Positions 36,773-46,518 of a stretch of 64,000 nucleotides of DNA are shown in pieces (the first letter of the stretch is position 1; every line of letters begins with the position of its first letter). The stretch is from contig JAAXVL010000013.1 of assembly GCA_013335535.1 (NCBI GenBank), forward strand, positions 1 to 64,000, read 5' to 3'. The notes under the pieces were generated by a model that was not told where the DNA came from, made no database searches, and saw only the letters and a program-made list of their open reading frames with translations. A program made the translations under genes and the position numbers. Source of the stretch: Azonexaceae bacterium. GTDB taxonomy: Bacteria > Pseudomonadota > Gammaproteobacteria > Burkholderiales > Rhodocyclaceae.

Positions 36773-38206
36773 ATGTCGTCCATGAAGCGCCTGATTGCCT
36801 TTTTCTTCATATGCTTTCTTGGTTCGTTTGCCTACGCCCAGACCCGTGGACTGCCGGATTTTTCCGAACTGGCTGAAAAGCAGGGGCCGGCTGTCGTGAA
36901 TATTAGTACGACCTATATCATGCGCGGACAGTCACAGGCGATGCCGTTTCCCTTTGACGAGAGTGACCCCGCCTTCGAGTTTTTCAAGCGGTTTATCCCA
37001 AGGAATCCCGGCGGAGCAGTGCCGCGCGACTTTGAAAACAAGTCGCTTGGTTCCGGCTTCATCGTTAACGGTGACGGCTACATCTTGACCAACGCTCACG
37101 TTGTTGACGGCGCTGACGAGGTAACAGTACGCCTGACCGACAAGCGCGAATTCAAGGCGAAGACGATCGGCGCTGACAAACGGACAGATGTTGCCTTACT
37201 CAAGATCAATGCAACCGGCCTTCCCGTTGTCAAATTGGGGGATCCGTCGCAACTGAAGGTGGGTGAATGGGTTGTCGCAATTGGCTCACCTTTCGGCTTC
37301 GATAATTCGGTGACGGCCGGAATTGTGTCCGCAAAAGGACGCTCATTGCCGCAGGAAAACTATGTCCCATTTATTCAGACCGATGTTGCGATCAATCCCG
37401 GAAACTCCGGGGGGCCACTGTTTAATATGCGTGGCGAAGTAGTAGGGATCAACTCGCAAATTTACAGTCGTAGTGGTGGCTACATGGGGGTTTCCTTCGC
37501 CATTCCCATCGATGTAGCCATGGAAATTCAGAGCCAGCTGCGTGCTTCTGGCAAGGTTAGCCGCGGTCGTCTTGGCGTCGTGATTCAGGAGGTGAACAAG
37601 GAGCTCGCCGAGTCACTAGGGCTGGGAAAACCGATGGGGGCTGTAGTGAACTCTGTAGAAAGCAACGGCCCGGCCGAAAAAGCAGGCATTGAGGCTGGTG
37701 ACGTAATCCTCAAGTTTGATGGAAAGGCCATCAGCAGTTCTGCGGACCTTCCCCGCATGGTGGGTGTTACCAAGCCCGGAACCCGTTCTACTGTTCAGGT
37801 CTGGCGCAAGGGGGCAACCCGTGAAATTAATGTTGTCATTGGGGAAGTTCCTGATGACAAACTGGCCAGTACAAAACCGCAGCGCAGCGCCAAATCCGTT
37901 GAGCAGCCGGCCAATCGTCTTGGCTTGGTGGTTAGCGAATTGACGGCTGATCAAAAGCGTGAATTGAAAATGAATTCTGGTTTGCTGATTGAGGATGTCC
38001 GTGGTTCTGGTGCGCGTTCCGACTTGCGTCCGGGGGACATCATCATCGCGGTTATCAGCAAGGGCGCCACCACAGAGCTCAAAACTGTTGATCAGTTGAA
38101 CAAGCTTCTGGCTCAGTTCGAGAAAGGCAGCAATGTCACGCTACTGATCCGTCGTGGCGAGATGCAGACCTTCATCACGATCAAGGGTTTGAATGGCAAC
38201 AGTTGA
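36773..38206 (+). CDS. Periplasmic DegP/MucD-type serine protease
   Basis: The protein has 477 residues from ATG 36773 with TGGAGG upstream. A signal peptide (ending FAYAQ near residue 23), a trypsin-like domain and two PDZ domains (about 265-360 and 380-475) follow. The catalytic triad is His near 108 (TNAHVV), Asp near 138 (DVALLKI) and Ser near 212 (NPGNSGGPLF). It degrades misfolded envelope proteins. Linkage to rpoE-rseC parallels algU-mucC-mucD, so MucD is the best match. It overlaps the glutaredoxin-like gene by 14 bases. Confidence 0.93.
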   Translation: MSSMKRLIAFFFICFLGSFAYAQTRGLPDFSELAEKQGPAVVNISTTYIMRGQSQAMPFPFDESDPAFEFFKRFIPRNPGGAVPRDFENKSLGSGFIVNGDGYILTNAHVVDGADEVTVRLTDKREFKAKTIGADKRTDVALLKINATGLPVVKLGDPSQLKVGEWVVAIGSPFGFDNSVTAGIVSAKGRSLPQENYVPFIQTDVAINPGNSGGPLFNMRGEVVGINSQIYSRSGGYMGVSFAIPIDVAMEIQSQLRASGKVSRGRLGVVIQEVNKELAESLGLGKPMGAVVNSVESNGPAEKAGIEAGDVILKFDGKAISSSADLPRMVGVTKPGTRSTVQVWRKGATREINVVIGEVPDDKLASTKPQRSAKSVEQPANRLGLVVSELTADQKRELKMNSGLLIEDVRGSGARSDLRPGDIIIAVISKGATTELKTVDQLNKLLAQFEKGSNVTLLIRRGEMQTFITIKGLNGNS

Positions 38207-38441
38207 ACTGACCCTGATGAGTCGTGGCTACTGCCACCTTTGTCATGACATGGAGGAGGCTCTTAAGCCGATCGCTGAAGAGTTTGGCGCCTCAATTACC
38301 GTGCTTGACGTTGATGCAGACCCGTTGCTTGAAGTACGTTATGACGAATTGGTCCCGGTACTGTTGCATGGAGAGACCGAGCTTTGTCACTACTTTCTGG
38401 ATGAGGCTAAAACCCGTGAATATTTGGCTGGAATCCGCTAA
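38193..38441 (+). CDS. Glutaredoxin-like thioredoxin-fold protein
   Basis: 82 residues. The redox motif is C14-HL-C17 in SRGYCHLCHDM, and a cis-Pro segment ELVPVLLHGETELCHYFLD follows, typical of the DUF836/glutaredoxin-like family. It is soluble and cytoplasmic, with no signal peptide. It overlaps the MucD-like gene by 14 bases and sits before a terminator and lepA. Its partner is unknown. Confidence 0.88.
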   Translation: MATVELTLMSRGYCHLCHDMEEALKPIAEEFGASITVLDVDADPLLEVRYDELVPVLLHGETELCHYFLDEAKTREYLAGIR

Positions 38442-38464
38442 AATCGAGGGTCTTCTGAAAAGGG

Positions 38465-38490
38465 AAGGGCGCGGGACGGCGCCCTTTTTT
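38465..38490 (+). terminator. Terminator upstream of lepA
   Basis: The stem AAGGGCGC (38465-38472) pairs with GCGCCCTT (38479-38486), with six T residues at 38485-38490. It ends the rpoE-rseC-mucD-glutaredoxin transcript just before the lepA ATG. Confidence 0.85.
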
Positions 38491-38500
38491 ACTGGCATCA

Positions 38501-40291
38501 ATGGATCATATTAGAAACTTCTCGATCATTGCGCACATCGACCACGGCAAATCGACCCTGGCTGATCGCATCATTCACCTCTGTGGCGGTCTTTCGGACC
38601 GCGAGATGGAAGCTCAAGTGCTCGATTCAATGGATATCGAGCGTGAGCGCGGTATTACCATCAAGGCTCAGACTGCATCGCTCCGCTATAAAGCGCGTGA
38701 TGGCAAGGTTTACAACCTCAATCTGATTGACACACCGGGACATGTCGATTTTTCCTACGAGGTCTCCCGTTCGTTGTCGGCGTGCGAAGGTGCCTTGCTG
38801 GTGGTTGATGCCTCTCAGGGGGTTGAGGCGCAGACTGTCGCTAACTGCTACACAGCGTTGGAACTCGATGTCGAAGTCGTCCCAGTCTTGAACAAGATCG
38901 ATTTACCGTCGGCTGACCCGGAAAATGCACGGCAGGAAATCGAAGACGTGATTGGTATCGATGCGTCCGAGGCTGTCCTTGCTTCTGCAAAGACAGGTCT
39001 TGGGGTCGAAGATATTCTGGAGGCCGTCGTCGCGCGGATCCCCCCGCCGAAAGGTAACCCGGAAGCGCCGCTCAAAGCGCTTATTATTGACTCATGGTTC
39101 GACAACTATGTCGGCGTCGTCATGTTGGTGCGGGTTGTCGATGGGGTATTGAAGCCCAAGGACAAGTTGCTTTTCATGGCTACTGGCGCGCAACAATTGT
39201 GTGAACAGGTTGGCGTGTTTGCGCCCAAGTCAGAATCTCGAGAAGTATTGCGTGCCGGAGAGGTGGGCTTCGTTATTTCCGGCATCAAGGAGCTTAAGGC
39301 CGCCAAGGTCGGCGACACCATCACCACCATGGATCGCAAGGCAACCGAAGCATTGCCTGGCTTCAAGGAAATCAAACCACAGGTTTTTGCCGGGCTATAC
39401 CCCGTTGAGTCAAACCAATACGACTCATTGCGCGAATCCCTCGAGAAGCTCAAGCTCAACGACGCATCGTTGCAATATGAACCAGAAGTTTCGCAGGCGC
39501 TAGGTTTTGGGTTCCGCTGTGGCTTCCTTGGGCTTCTGCACATGGAAATCGTTCAGGAACGCCTCGAGCGCGAATTCGATCAGGACTTGATCACGACTGC
39601 TCCTACCGTGGTTTATCAGGTCGTTATGCGGGATGGCTCAGTCGTCGAGGTTGAAAATCCGGCCAAGTTGCCGGATATTACCAAGACTGAAGAAGTCCGC
39701 GAACCAATCATCACGGCGACCATATTCGTGCCACAGGATTATTTGGGCAATGTCATCACGCTATGCAATCAGAAGCGTGGTAATCAGGTCGACATGCACT
39801 ATCACGGCAGGCAGGTAAAGCTGGTCTATGAAATGCCGATGGCTGAAGTGGTGATGGATTTCTTCGACAAGTTGAAATCCTGTTCGAAGGGTTATGCCTC
39901 TCTTGACTACGATTTCAAGGAATACCGCGCCGCCGATGTTGTGAAGCTGGATATCCTGATAAACAGCGAAAAGGTTGATGCTTTGTCGCTGATTGTGCAT
40001 CGCTCCAATGCGCAATACCGTGGACGTGAGTTGGCCAGCAAAATGCGTGAGCTTATTCCACGCCAGATGTATGACGTGGCCATCCAGGCAGCAATCGGTT
40101 CTCACATTATTTCGCGCGAGAACGTCAAAGCGATGCGCAAGGACGTGCTGGCCAAGTGCTATGGCGGCGATATTTCTCGCAAGAAGAAATTGCTGGAAAA
40201 GCAGAAAGCCGGCAAAAAGCGCATGAAGCAGGTCGGTAGCGTCGAAATTCCGCAGGAAGCGTTTCTGGCTGTGTTGCGCGTCGATAACTGA
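38501..40291 (+). CDS. lepA: Elongation factor 4 (LepA)
   Basis: The protein has 596 residues, standard length. GTPase motifs are [33 protein letters not shown] and [12 protein letters not shown], followed by the LepA-specific C-terminal domain ending [20 protein letters not shown]. It acts on stalled or mistranslocated ribosomes. It is followed 8 bases later by lepB, the classic lepA-lepB pair. Confidence 0.98.
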   Translation: MDHIRNFSIIAHIDHGKSTLADRIIHLCGGLSDREMEAQVLDSMDIERERGITIKAQTASLRYKARDGKVYNLNLIDTPGHVDFSYEVSRSLSACEGALLVVDASQGVEAQTVANCYTALELDVEVVPVLNKIDLPSADPENARQEIEDVIGIDASEAVLASAKTGLGVEDILEAVVARIPPPKGNPEAPLKALIIDSWFDNYVGVVMLVRVVDGVLKPKDKLLFMATGAQQLCEQVGVFAPKSESREVLRAGEVGFVISGIKELKAAKVGDTITTMDRKATEALPGFKEIKPQVFAGLYPVESNQYDSLRESLEKLKLNDASLQYEPEVSQALGFGFRCGFLGLLHMEIVQERLEREFDQDLITTAPTVVYQVVMRDGSVVEVENPAKLPDITKTEEVREPIITATIFVPQDYLGNVITLCNQKRGNQVDMHYHGRQVKLVYEMPMAEVVMDFFDKLKSCSKGYASLDYDFKEYRAADVVKLDILINSEKVDALSLIVHRSNAQYRGRELASKMRELIPRQMYDVAIQAAIGSHIISRENVKAMRKDVLAKCYGGDISRKKKLLEKQKAGKKRMKQVGSVEIPQEAFLAVLRVDN

Positions 40292-40299
40292 GAGTAGCG

Positions 40300-41088
40300 A
40301 TGAACTTTGCCCTTATTCTGTTTGTACTGCTGGTCGCCACCGGTGTGCTGTACGCGGTGGACGTCCTTAAATTCCGAAAGTTGCGTGTCAAAAATGCCAA
40401 GGAGCCACTTTGGGTGGAGTGGGGTGCCAGCTTCTTCCCTGTCATCCTGATTGTTTTCGTGCTTCGATCGTTTTTGTTTGAACCCTTCAAAATTCCATCC
40501 GGATCAATGATTCCGACCTTGCTGGTTGGTGATTTCATCTTGGTTAACAAGTTTACTTATGGCATTCGTCTGCCGGTAATCAACAAGAAGATTATTGACA
40601 TCAACTCCCCGCAGCGTGGCGATGTCATGGTTTTTCGTTATCCGGAAGATCCCTCACTCGATTACATAAAGCGGGTCGTAGGCTTGCCTGGTGATACTGT
40701 TTCATATCAGAACAAACGGCTGACTATCAATGGGCAACCTGTTCCATCGCAGAAAATCGGCGATTATTTGCACCCGGAGCGGCTTTATTACTCCGAGCAG
40801 TTTCTTGAAAAACTGGGAGAGGTCGAACATCGAGCCCTGAATGATGCCGACGCACCGGCTTTTGTTCCGGATGCAGCCCGCTTCACACATCGCGAAAATT
40901 GCACTTACAATGCAGCGGGCGTGAGTTGCAAGGTGCCGGAAGGCCACTATTTCATGATGGGCGACAATCGCGATAACAGCCGCGACAGTCGCGCCTGGGG
41001 ATTCGTGCCAGAGGCAAACATCGTCGGCAAAGCATTCTTTATCTGGTTGAATTTCAGCGATTTCAGCCGGATCGGTTCGTTCAGGTAA
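40300..41088 (+). CDS. lepB: Signal peptidase I
   Basis: The protein has 262 residues. Two N-terminal membrane helices precede the catalytic domain with the Ser nucleophile near residue 69 (IPSGSMIPTLLVGD), the Lys base near 125 (DYIKRVVGLPGD) and the GDNRDNSRDSRAWG box. It cleaves signal peptides in the inner membrane. It follows lepA and precedes a DUF4845 gene in the conserved lepA-lepB-DUF4845-rnc-era order. Confidence 0.97.
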   Translation: MNFALILFVLLVATGVLYAVDVLKFRKLRVKNAKEPLWVEWGASFFPVILIVFVLRSFLFEPFKIPSGSMIPTLLVGDFILVNKFTYGIRLPVINKKIIDINSPQRGDVMVFRYPEDPSLDYIKRVVGLPGDTVSYQNKRLTINGQPVPSQKIGDYLHPERLYYSEQFLEKLGEVEHRALNDADAPAFVPDAARFTHRENCTYNAAGVSCKVPEGHYFMMGDNRDNSRDSRAWGFVPEANIVGKAFFIWLNFSDFSRIGSFR

Positions 41089-41097
41089 GGGAATAAG

Positions 41098-41448
41098 ATG
41101 AAATATCAACGTGGGGTTGCGCTGTCCGGTCTGATGTTCTGGAGCGTTGTGCTCATTCTGCTTGCTGTGCTGGGCATGAAAGTCGCTCCGACTTTCATTG
41201 AGTATCAGAAAATTGTTAAGGACATCAAGGCGACTGCGGCCAAATCAGGACCTGACTCAACTGTCGCTGATATTCGCAAGTCTTTCGATAAGTTCGCAGA
41301 AGTAGACACGCTCGATTTCAAGGCGAGTCAACTGGATATCACGAAAGAAAATGGCAAAATTGTTATTTCTTTCGAGTATGAAAAACGGATACCTCTGTTC
41401 TGGAATGTCACGCTGCTGATTGACTACAAGGGGTCGACTGCGGGATAA
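41098..41448 (+). CDS. DUF4845 membrane protein
   Basis: 116 residues with one N-terminal membrane helix (about 10-28) and a small periplasmic domain ending FEYEKRIPLFWNVTLLIDYKG. This matches DUF4845, which almost always lies between lepB and rnc in betaproteobacteria. No biochemical role is established. It ends 3 bases before rnc. Confidence 0.88.
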   Translation: MKYQRGVALSGLMFWSVVLILLAVLGMKVAPTFIEYQKIVKDIKATAAKSGPDSTVADIRKSFDKFAEVDTLDFKASQLDITKENGKIVISFEYEKRIPLFWNVTLLIDYKGSTAG

Positions 41449-41451
41449 GGC

Positions 41452-42120
41452 ATGACTGCGCTGTCTGTCGCTCATCAGCTTGGCCACTCGTTTTCCGATC
41501 AGCTTCTCCTTCGGACCGCGCTGACCCATCGCAGCTTTGGTTCGCCGAACAATGAACGCCTTGAGTTTCTCGGCGACGGCATTCTCGATTGCGCCATTGC
41601 CGCCGCCCTATTTCATCGTTTTCCGGATCTGCCAGAAGGCGATCTATCCCGATTGCGGGCAAATCTGGTCAATCAGGATGCTTTGCACCAACTGGCCCTT
41701 GGACTGAACATCAGCGACGCCTTGCGACTTGGTGAGGGCGAGTTGAAAAGTGGAGGGGCGCTGCGTCCATCCATCCTTGCGGATGCGCTGGAGGCCTTGT
41801 TCGGTGCTATTTATCTTGATGCCGGTTTTTTGGCCGCGCAGGCGGTCATCGATAAACTCTATGCGCCATTGCTTGCCAAGCTGAAGCCCGGAGAGTTTCA
41901 AAAAGACGCCAAAACCCGCCTTCAGGAGTGGTTGCAGGGGCGCAAAAAGCCATTGCCACGTTATCACTTGCTCGAAGCGACGGGCGCAGCCCATGAGCAA
42001 CGATTCGAGGTGGCTTGCGAAATAGAATCCCCTTCTTTGCGAACTGTAGGTCACGGTTCAAGCCGGCGTATTGCCGAACAGGTTGCTGCCGACAAGGCTC
42101 TGAAAGAACTCGCTGCATGA
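41452..42120 (+). CDS. rnc: Ribonuclease III
   Basis: The protein has 222 residues. The catalytic signature [13 protein letters not shown] and the second acidic cluster [16 protein letters not shown] are intact. A double-stranded RNA-binding domain occupies about 150-222 ([20 protein letters not shown], then [13 protein letters not shown]). It processes rRNA precursors and some messages. Its stop overlaps the era start (ATGA). Confidence 0.98.
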   Translation: MTALSVAHQLGHSFSDQLLLRTALTHRSFGSPNNERLEFLGDGILDCAIAAALFHRFPDLPEGDLSRLRANLVNQDALHQLALGLNISDALRLGEGELKSGGALRPSILADALEALFGAIYLDAGFLAAQAVIDKLYAPLLAKLKPGEFQKDAKTRLQEWLQGRKKPLPRYHLLEATGAAHEQRFEVACEIESPSLRTVGHGSSRRIAEQVAADKALKELAA

Positions 42121-43001
42121 AAAAATTCCGTTCCGGATATATCGCCATCGTCGGTCGCCCCAACGTTGGTAAATCAACGTTACTTAACAAGCTGATCGGC
42201 GAAAAAATCAGCATCGTCTCGCGCAAGGCGCAGACCACGAGGCACCGGATAACCGGCATCCTGACCAAGGACGATGCCCAGTTTGTCTTTGTCGACACCC
42301 CGGGTTTTCAGACGAAATACTCCAATGCCCTGAACCGTGCGATGAACCGCGGCGTAACGCAAACGCTGAGTGATGTGGACGTCGTTATATTTGTCGTCGA
42401 AGCTGGTCGTTACGATGCCAAGGACAAGGCTGTCGTTCGCCTGTTGCCCAAGGACAGGCCAGTCATCCTGGTAGTCAACAAGACAGATTTGCAGAAGGAT
42501 CGCGCAGCATTGTTGCCATTCCTGGCCGAGGTTGCAGCCGATCATGATTACGCGGCCATCATCCCGGTCAGTGCGGCCAAGGGGCGGCAAACTGAAGATC
42601 TGCTGAACGAGGCCAAGAAGCATCTGCCCAACGAAGGCCTGATGTTCCCTGAAGATGATCTGACCGATAAAAGTGAACGTTTCCTGGCTTCCGAATACAT
42701 TCGCGAAAAGGTCTTCCGCCTGCTGGGTGACGAACTGCCCTACGCCACGGCGGTCGAAATCGAGCGCTTTGAAACTGAAGGCAATCTGCGCCGGATTTTC
42801 GCCGCCATCGTCGTCGACCGCGAGGGACACAAGGCCATCGTCATCGGCAAGGGAGGCGAGCAACTCAAACGCATTGCTTCCGAAGCACGTCAGGACATGG
42901 AGCGCCTGTTCGACGGCAAGGTTTATCTTGAAATCTGGGTCAAGGTAAAGTCTGGCTGGAACGATGATGAGCGTCTGCTGAAGAGCCTCGGTTACGAATG
43001 A
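42117..43001 (+). CDS. era: Ribosome assembly GTPase Era
   Basis: The protein has 294 residues from ATG 42117. GTPase motifs are [22 protein letters not shown] and VNKTDLQKD. The C-terminal KH domain carries [13 protein letters not shown]. It binds the 3' end of 16S rRNA during 30S maturation. It overlaps rnc upstream and recO downstream by 4 bases each. Confidence 0.98.
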   Translation: MKKFRSGYIAIVGRPNVGKSTLLNKLIGEKISIVSRKAQTTRHRITGILTKDDAQFVFVDTPGFQTKYSNALNRAMNRGVTQTLSDVDVVIFVVEAGRYDAKDKAVVRLLPKDRPVILVVNKTDLQKDRAALLPFLAEVAADHDYAAIIPVSAAKGRQTEDLLNEAKKHLPNEGLMFPEDDLTDKSERFLASEYIREKVFRLLGDELPYATAVEIERFETEGNLRRIFAAIVVDREGHKAIVIGKGGEQLKRIASEARQDMERLFDGKVYLEIWVKVKSGWNDDERLLKSLGYE

Positions 43002-43726
43002 ACCTGCGCAGCAAAGTCGACGGCCAGCCGGCTTACGTTCTGCACAGCTATCCCTTTCGGGAAACCAGCCTCATCGTTGAAGTGTTTTCCCGCGATTTCG
43101 GGCGGATGGCCTTGCTCGCGCGGGGTGCGCGCCGGCCACGTTCGGCCATCCGCGGTTTGCTCATGGCGTTTCAACCGATCGAAATCGGTTGGGCTGGCAA
43201 GGGTGAAGTATTAACCCTGATGAAGGCTGAATGGCAGGGAGGGCAGCCCTTGCTCTCCGGTGAGGCGCTATTCTGTGGCTATTACCTCAATGAACTGCTG
43301 ATGCATCTGTTGCCGCGTGAAGACGCGCATGAGCAGTTGTTCGCCGACTACGCGAAAATGCTTGCCCGACTGGCAGCCGATCCATCGGGTAAAGTCCGGG
43401 AGGCTGACTTGCGTTGCTTCGAAAAAGCGCTCCTTCAGGAACTGGGCTATGGCCTGACCTTGAACCATGATAGTGGCGGCAGCCCGATACTGCCGGAGGC
43501 GTTTTACACTTATCGCATGGAACAGGGGCCGGTTCGCCTTGAACATGAGGAGGCGGCAGCTCAAGTCGTAATTGGCAAGACGTTGCTCGATCTCGACATC
43601 GAGGACTTTTCCGACCCGCGTTCACGCTTTGAAAGCAAGGCACTGATGCGTACGCTGATGGCCTATTATCTGGCTGGCAAAGAACTGGAAACACGCAAGA
43701 TATTCAAGGAGTTGCAAGAGCTATGA
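42998..43726 (+). CDS. recO: DNA repair protein RecO
   Basis: The protein has 242 residues. The N-terminal OB-fold begins [28 protein letters not shown], and a helical C-terminal domain follows ([17 protein letters not shown]). There are no zinc cysteines, as in E. coli RecO. It helps RecR load RecA on SSB-coated DNA. It shares 4-base overlaps with era and pdxJ. Confidence 0.95.
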   Translation: MNLRSKVDGQPAYVLHSYPFRETSLIVEVFSRDFGRMALLARGARRPRSAIRGLLMAFQPIEIGWAGKGEVLTLMKAEWQGGQPLLSGEALFCGYYLNELLMHLLPREDAHEQLFADYAKMLARLAADPSGKVREADLRCFEKALLQELGYGLTLNHDSGGSPILPEAFYTYRMEQGPVRLEHEEAAAQVVIGKTLLDLDIEDFSDPRSRFESKALMRTLMAYYLAGKELETRKIFKELQEL

Positions 43727-44478
43727 TTGAACTTGGCGTCAATATCGACCACGTGGCGACCATCCGCCAGGCTCGCCGGACTTATGAGCCGGACCCGGTA
43801 TGGGGTGCCGTCGAAGCCCATCTAGGCGGGGCTGATGGCATTACCGTGCACCTACGCGAAGATCGCCGTCACATTCAGGATGCCGACGTTCGTCGCCTAC
43901 GCGAAACTACCCAGATCAAGCTCAACCTGGAAATGGCCGCGACCGATGAGATGGTCGGCATCGCCTGCAGTCTCAAGCCGGAAATGGCCATGCTGGTTCC
44001 CGAGGGGCGTCACGAGGTCACGACCGAAGGCGGTCTCGATATCCTGGCGCAGGAAGCACGCCTGAAAACTGTCATCTCGCGGCTGGCCGCTGCAGGCATC
44101 GTGACCAGCGTGTTCATTGATGCCGAGGAGGCGCAAATCGAAGCTGCCGCTCGTATTGGCGCCAGCGTCTGTGAAATCCACACCGGTCCTTATGCCCATG
44201 CTTTTTACGAAAAAGGCCGTGATGCGGAAGCGCCCGCCGTGCTCGCCGAACTGAACAAGATTCGGCTGGCCGGGCAATTGGTGCGTCGACTCGACATGCG
44301 TTTCAATGCCGGGCATGCGCTCAATTACTTCAACGTCCAGCCGATTGCACGACTAGCCGGTATACGCGAGCTGCACATTGGCCACGCCATCGTCAGCAGA
44401 GCCATTTTCGTCGGCCTGCGTGAAGCCGTCCGTGAAATGAAGGCACTGATGCGCGAAGCTGCGAATTCGCCCGAATGA
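43723..44478 (+). CDS. pdxJ: Pyridoxine 5'-phosphate synthase
   Basis: The protein has 251 residues. Diagnostic segments are [52 protein letters not shown] and the C-terminal [15 protein letters not shown]. It condenses 3-amino-2-oxopropyl phosphate with deoxyxylulose 5-phosphate. It sits between recO and acpS with 4-base overlaps on both sides, the standard recO-pdxJ-acpS order. Confidence 0.97.
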   Translation: MIELGVNIDHVATIRQARRTYEPDPVWGAVEAHLGGADGITVHLREDRRHIQDADVRRLRETTQIKLNLEMAATDEMVGIACSLKPEMAMLVPEGRHEVTTEGGLDILAQEARLKTVISRLAAAGIVTSVFIDAEEAQIEAAARIGASVCEIHTGPYAHAFYEKGRDAEAPAVLAELNKIRLAGQLVRRLDMRFNAGHALNYFNVQPIARLAGIRELHIGHAIVSRAIFVGLREAVREMKALMREAANSPE

Positions 44479-44852
44479 TCTACGGCATCGGCACCGACAT
44501 CGTCGCCGTTTCTCGCCTGCGCGGCATGTGGGAACGGCATGGCGACAGGGCATTGGAAAAGCTGCTGGCGCCGCAGGAAATAGAAGAATTCGCCAAGGCT
44601 GCTGACAAAGGCCGCTTCCTCGCCAAGCGTTTTGCCGCCAAGGAAGCCTTCAGCAAGGCGCTGGGCACTGGCGTACGCCCACCGGCGACGCTGACGGCGA
44701 TGGCCGTCGGCCATGACGAGCTGGGCAAGCCGGAGCTGATCTTCCACGGTCAACTGGAAAAAATGCTCAAAAACAAAAACCTCATTGCCCATCTTTCGAT
44801 CAGCGACGAAGCCGAATATGCTGTCGCCTACGTCATTCTGGAGCATGCATGA
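44475..44852 (+). CDS. acpS: Holo-ACP synthase
   Basis: The protein has 125 residues. The metal and CoA motif [14 protein letters not shown] opens the protein and the second motif [19 protein letters not shown] follows. It attaches 4'-phosphopantetheine to Ser37 of AcpP, whose gene is at 31988. It overlaps pdxJ and nagZ by 4 bases each. Confidence 0.97.
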   Translation: MIYGIGTDIVAVSRLRGMWERHGDRALEKLLAPQEIEEFAKAADKGRFLAKRFAAKEAFSKALGTGVRPPATLTAMAVGHDELGKPELIFHGQLEKMLKNKNLIAHLSISDEAEYAVAYVILEHA

Positions 44853-45868
44853 CCCATTTGCCGCTCGGCCCACTGATGATCGACATCGCCGGTACCGAAC
44901 TGACCAACCTCGACCGCCAACAACTCTGCCACCCGCTGGTTGGCGGAATCATCCTTTTCTCGCGGAACTATGCCGATCCTGAGCAATTGTCGGCGCTGAC
45001 TGCGGCAATTCATGCCTTGCGCACACCCGCATTGCTCATTGCCGTCGATCATGAAGGGGGCAGGGTGCAACGCTTCCGTGACGGGTTTACTCGTCTGCCG
45101 GCGATGGCTACGCTGGGAAAGCTTTGGGACGAGAACCCGGAGGCAGCGCTCGCCGCCGCGCGCCAGGTTGGTTATGTACTGGCCGCAGAGCTGCGCGCCC
45201 GCGGTGTCGATTACTCCTTCACCCCGGTTCTCGACCTCGATTACGGTCCTTCGCGGGTTATTGGTAATCGTGCGTTCCATCGGCAGCCGGCTGTAGTCAT
45301 TGCCTTGGCTGCCGCCCTCGGGGAAGGGCTGCACCAGGCTGGAATGGGAAGTTGCGGCAAGCATTTTCCGGGACACGGCTACGTCATTCCAGATTCGCAC
45401 GTCGAATTGCCGGTCGATGATCGAGCCTTCGAAGCGATGCAGGAAGATATCGAGCCCTATCGGCAGCTGGCGCTGGACGGCGTCATGGCGGCCCATGTGA
45501 TTTACAGCTGCATTGACTGCAATACTGCTGTATTTTCAAATAAATGGATAAGTTATTTGAGAAATGACATTAATTTTAATGGGGTCGTTTTTACCGATGA
45601 CTTGTCGATGGCCGGTGCTGGCGTAGTCGGTAATATGCTCAACCGCGTCGAGACTGCCTACAGTGCTGGGTGCGACATGTTGCTGGTGTGCAATGCGCCC
45701 GATGTTGTCGGCGACGTACTTGAAAACTGGAAGCCGGAAGTCGATGTGCTGCGCGGGAAACGGGTCGAGGCATTGATTCCCCAGTCCGCAGCCAAGAACT
45801 GGCAAGCATTGCAGGCCGATAACAACTATCTGTCAGCCCAGCAGACCATCGCAAAACTCATGGCCTGA
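44849..45868 (+). CDS. nagZ: Beta-N-acetylhexosaminidase (glycoside hydrolase family 3)
   Basis: The protein has 339 residues. GH3 motifs are AVDHEGGRVQRFRDGFT, KHFPGHGYV with the general acid/base His, and the nucleophile Asp in FTDDLSMAGA. It is cytoplasmic, without a signal peptide, and removes GlcNAc from muropeptides in cell-wall recycling. It is the last gene of the rnc-era-recO-pdxJ-acpS-nagZ run and is convergent with efp across a hairpin. Confidence 0.96.
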   Translation: MTHLPLGPLMIDIAGTELTNLDRQQLCHPLVGGIILFSRNYADPEQLSALTAAIHALRTPALLIAVDHEGGRVQRFRDGFTRLPAMATLGKLWDENPEAALAAARQVGYVLAAELRARGVDYSFTPVLDLDYGPSRVIGNRAFHRQPAVVIALAAALGEGLHQAGMGSCGKHFPGHGYVIPDSHVELPVDDRAFEAMQEDIEPYRQLALDGVMAAHVIYSCIDCNTAVFSNKWISYLRNDINFNGVVFTDDLSMAGAGVVGNMLNRVETAYSAGCDMLLVCNAPDVVGDVLENWKPEVDVLRGKRVEALIPQSAAKNWQALQADNNYLSAQQTIAKLMA

Positions 45869-45873
45869 AATGC

Positions 45874-45899
45874 ATTCGGGCAGCCGAAGCTGCCCGAAT
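45874..45899. terminator. Hairpin between nagZ and efp
   Basis: A perfect 11-bp stem, ATTCGGGCAGC (45874-45884) with GCTGCCCGAAT (45889-45899), closed by a CGAA tetraloop. No clear T run follows, so it may be Rho-assisted or a 3'-end stabiliser for the two convergent genes. Confidence 0.6.
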
Positions 45900-45921
45900 A
45901 AAGCACTCAAGAGGCCACTGA

Positions 45922-46479
45922 TTACTTGACGCGGTTCTTGTATTCGTCAGTGCGGGTGTCGATTTCGATCTTGTCGCCAATGCTGACGAAAGCCGGAACC
46001 GGCAGTTCGAAACCGGTAGCCAGCTTGGCCGGTTTCATGACCTTGCCCGATGTGTCGCCTTTGACGGCCGGCTCGGTGTAAATCACTTCGCGCACGACGC
46101 TATTCGGCAGCTCGACGGAAATGGCCTTGCCGTTGTAGAAAACAACTTCGCAGGCTAGGCCGTCTTCCAGATATTTCAGCGCATCGGTCATGTTTTCGGC
46201 TTCGACTTCGAATTGCTCGTAGTCGGCATCCATGAACACGTACATCGGGTCGGCGAAGTAGGAATAGGTCACTTCCTTCTTGTCGAGGATGACCACTTCG
46301 AACTTGTCGTCAGCCTTGTAAACCGCTTCGGAAGCGGCGCCGGTCAACAGGTTCTTGAGTTTCATTTTGACAACAGCGGCATTGCGGCCAGACTTGTTGT
46401 ATTCGCTCTTCTGAACGACGAGCGGGTCGGCACCGACCATAATGACGTTGCCGGAGCGGAGTTCCATTGCGGTTTTCAT
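45922..46479 (-). CDS. efp: Translation elongation factor P (Arg32 type)
   Basis: The protein has 185 residues with three beta domains. The tip of the first domain reads NKSGRNAA, placing Arg at position 32 instead of the lysine of the E. coli type. Arg32 EF-P is activated by rhamnosylation by EarP, and earP lies 39 bases upstream in the same direction. The factor relieves ribosome stalling at proline runs. Confidence 0.97.
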   Translation of the reverse strand: MKTAMELRSGNVIMVGADPLVVQKSEYNKSGRNAAVVKMKLKNLLTGAASEAVYKADDKFEVVILDKKEVTYSYFADPMYVFMDADYEQFEVEAENMTDALKYLEDGLACEVVFYNGKAISVELPNSVVREVIYTEPAVKGDTSGKVMKPAKLATGFELPVPAFVSIGDKIEIDTRTDEYKNRVK

Positions 46480-46518
46480 TCGGGATTCTCTAAGATCAGA
46501 AAAGGAAAAAACGTTAAA

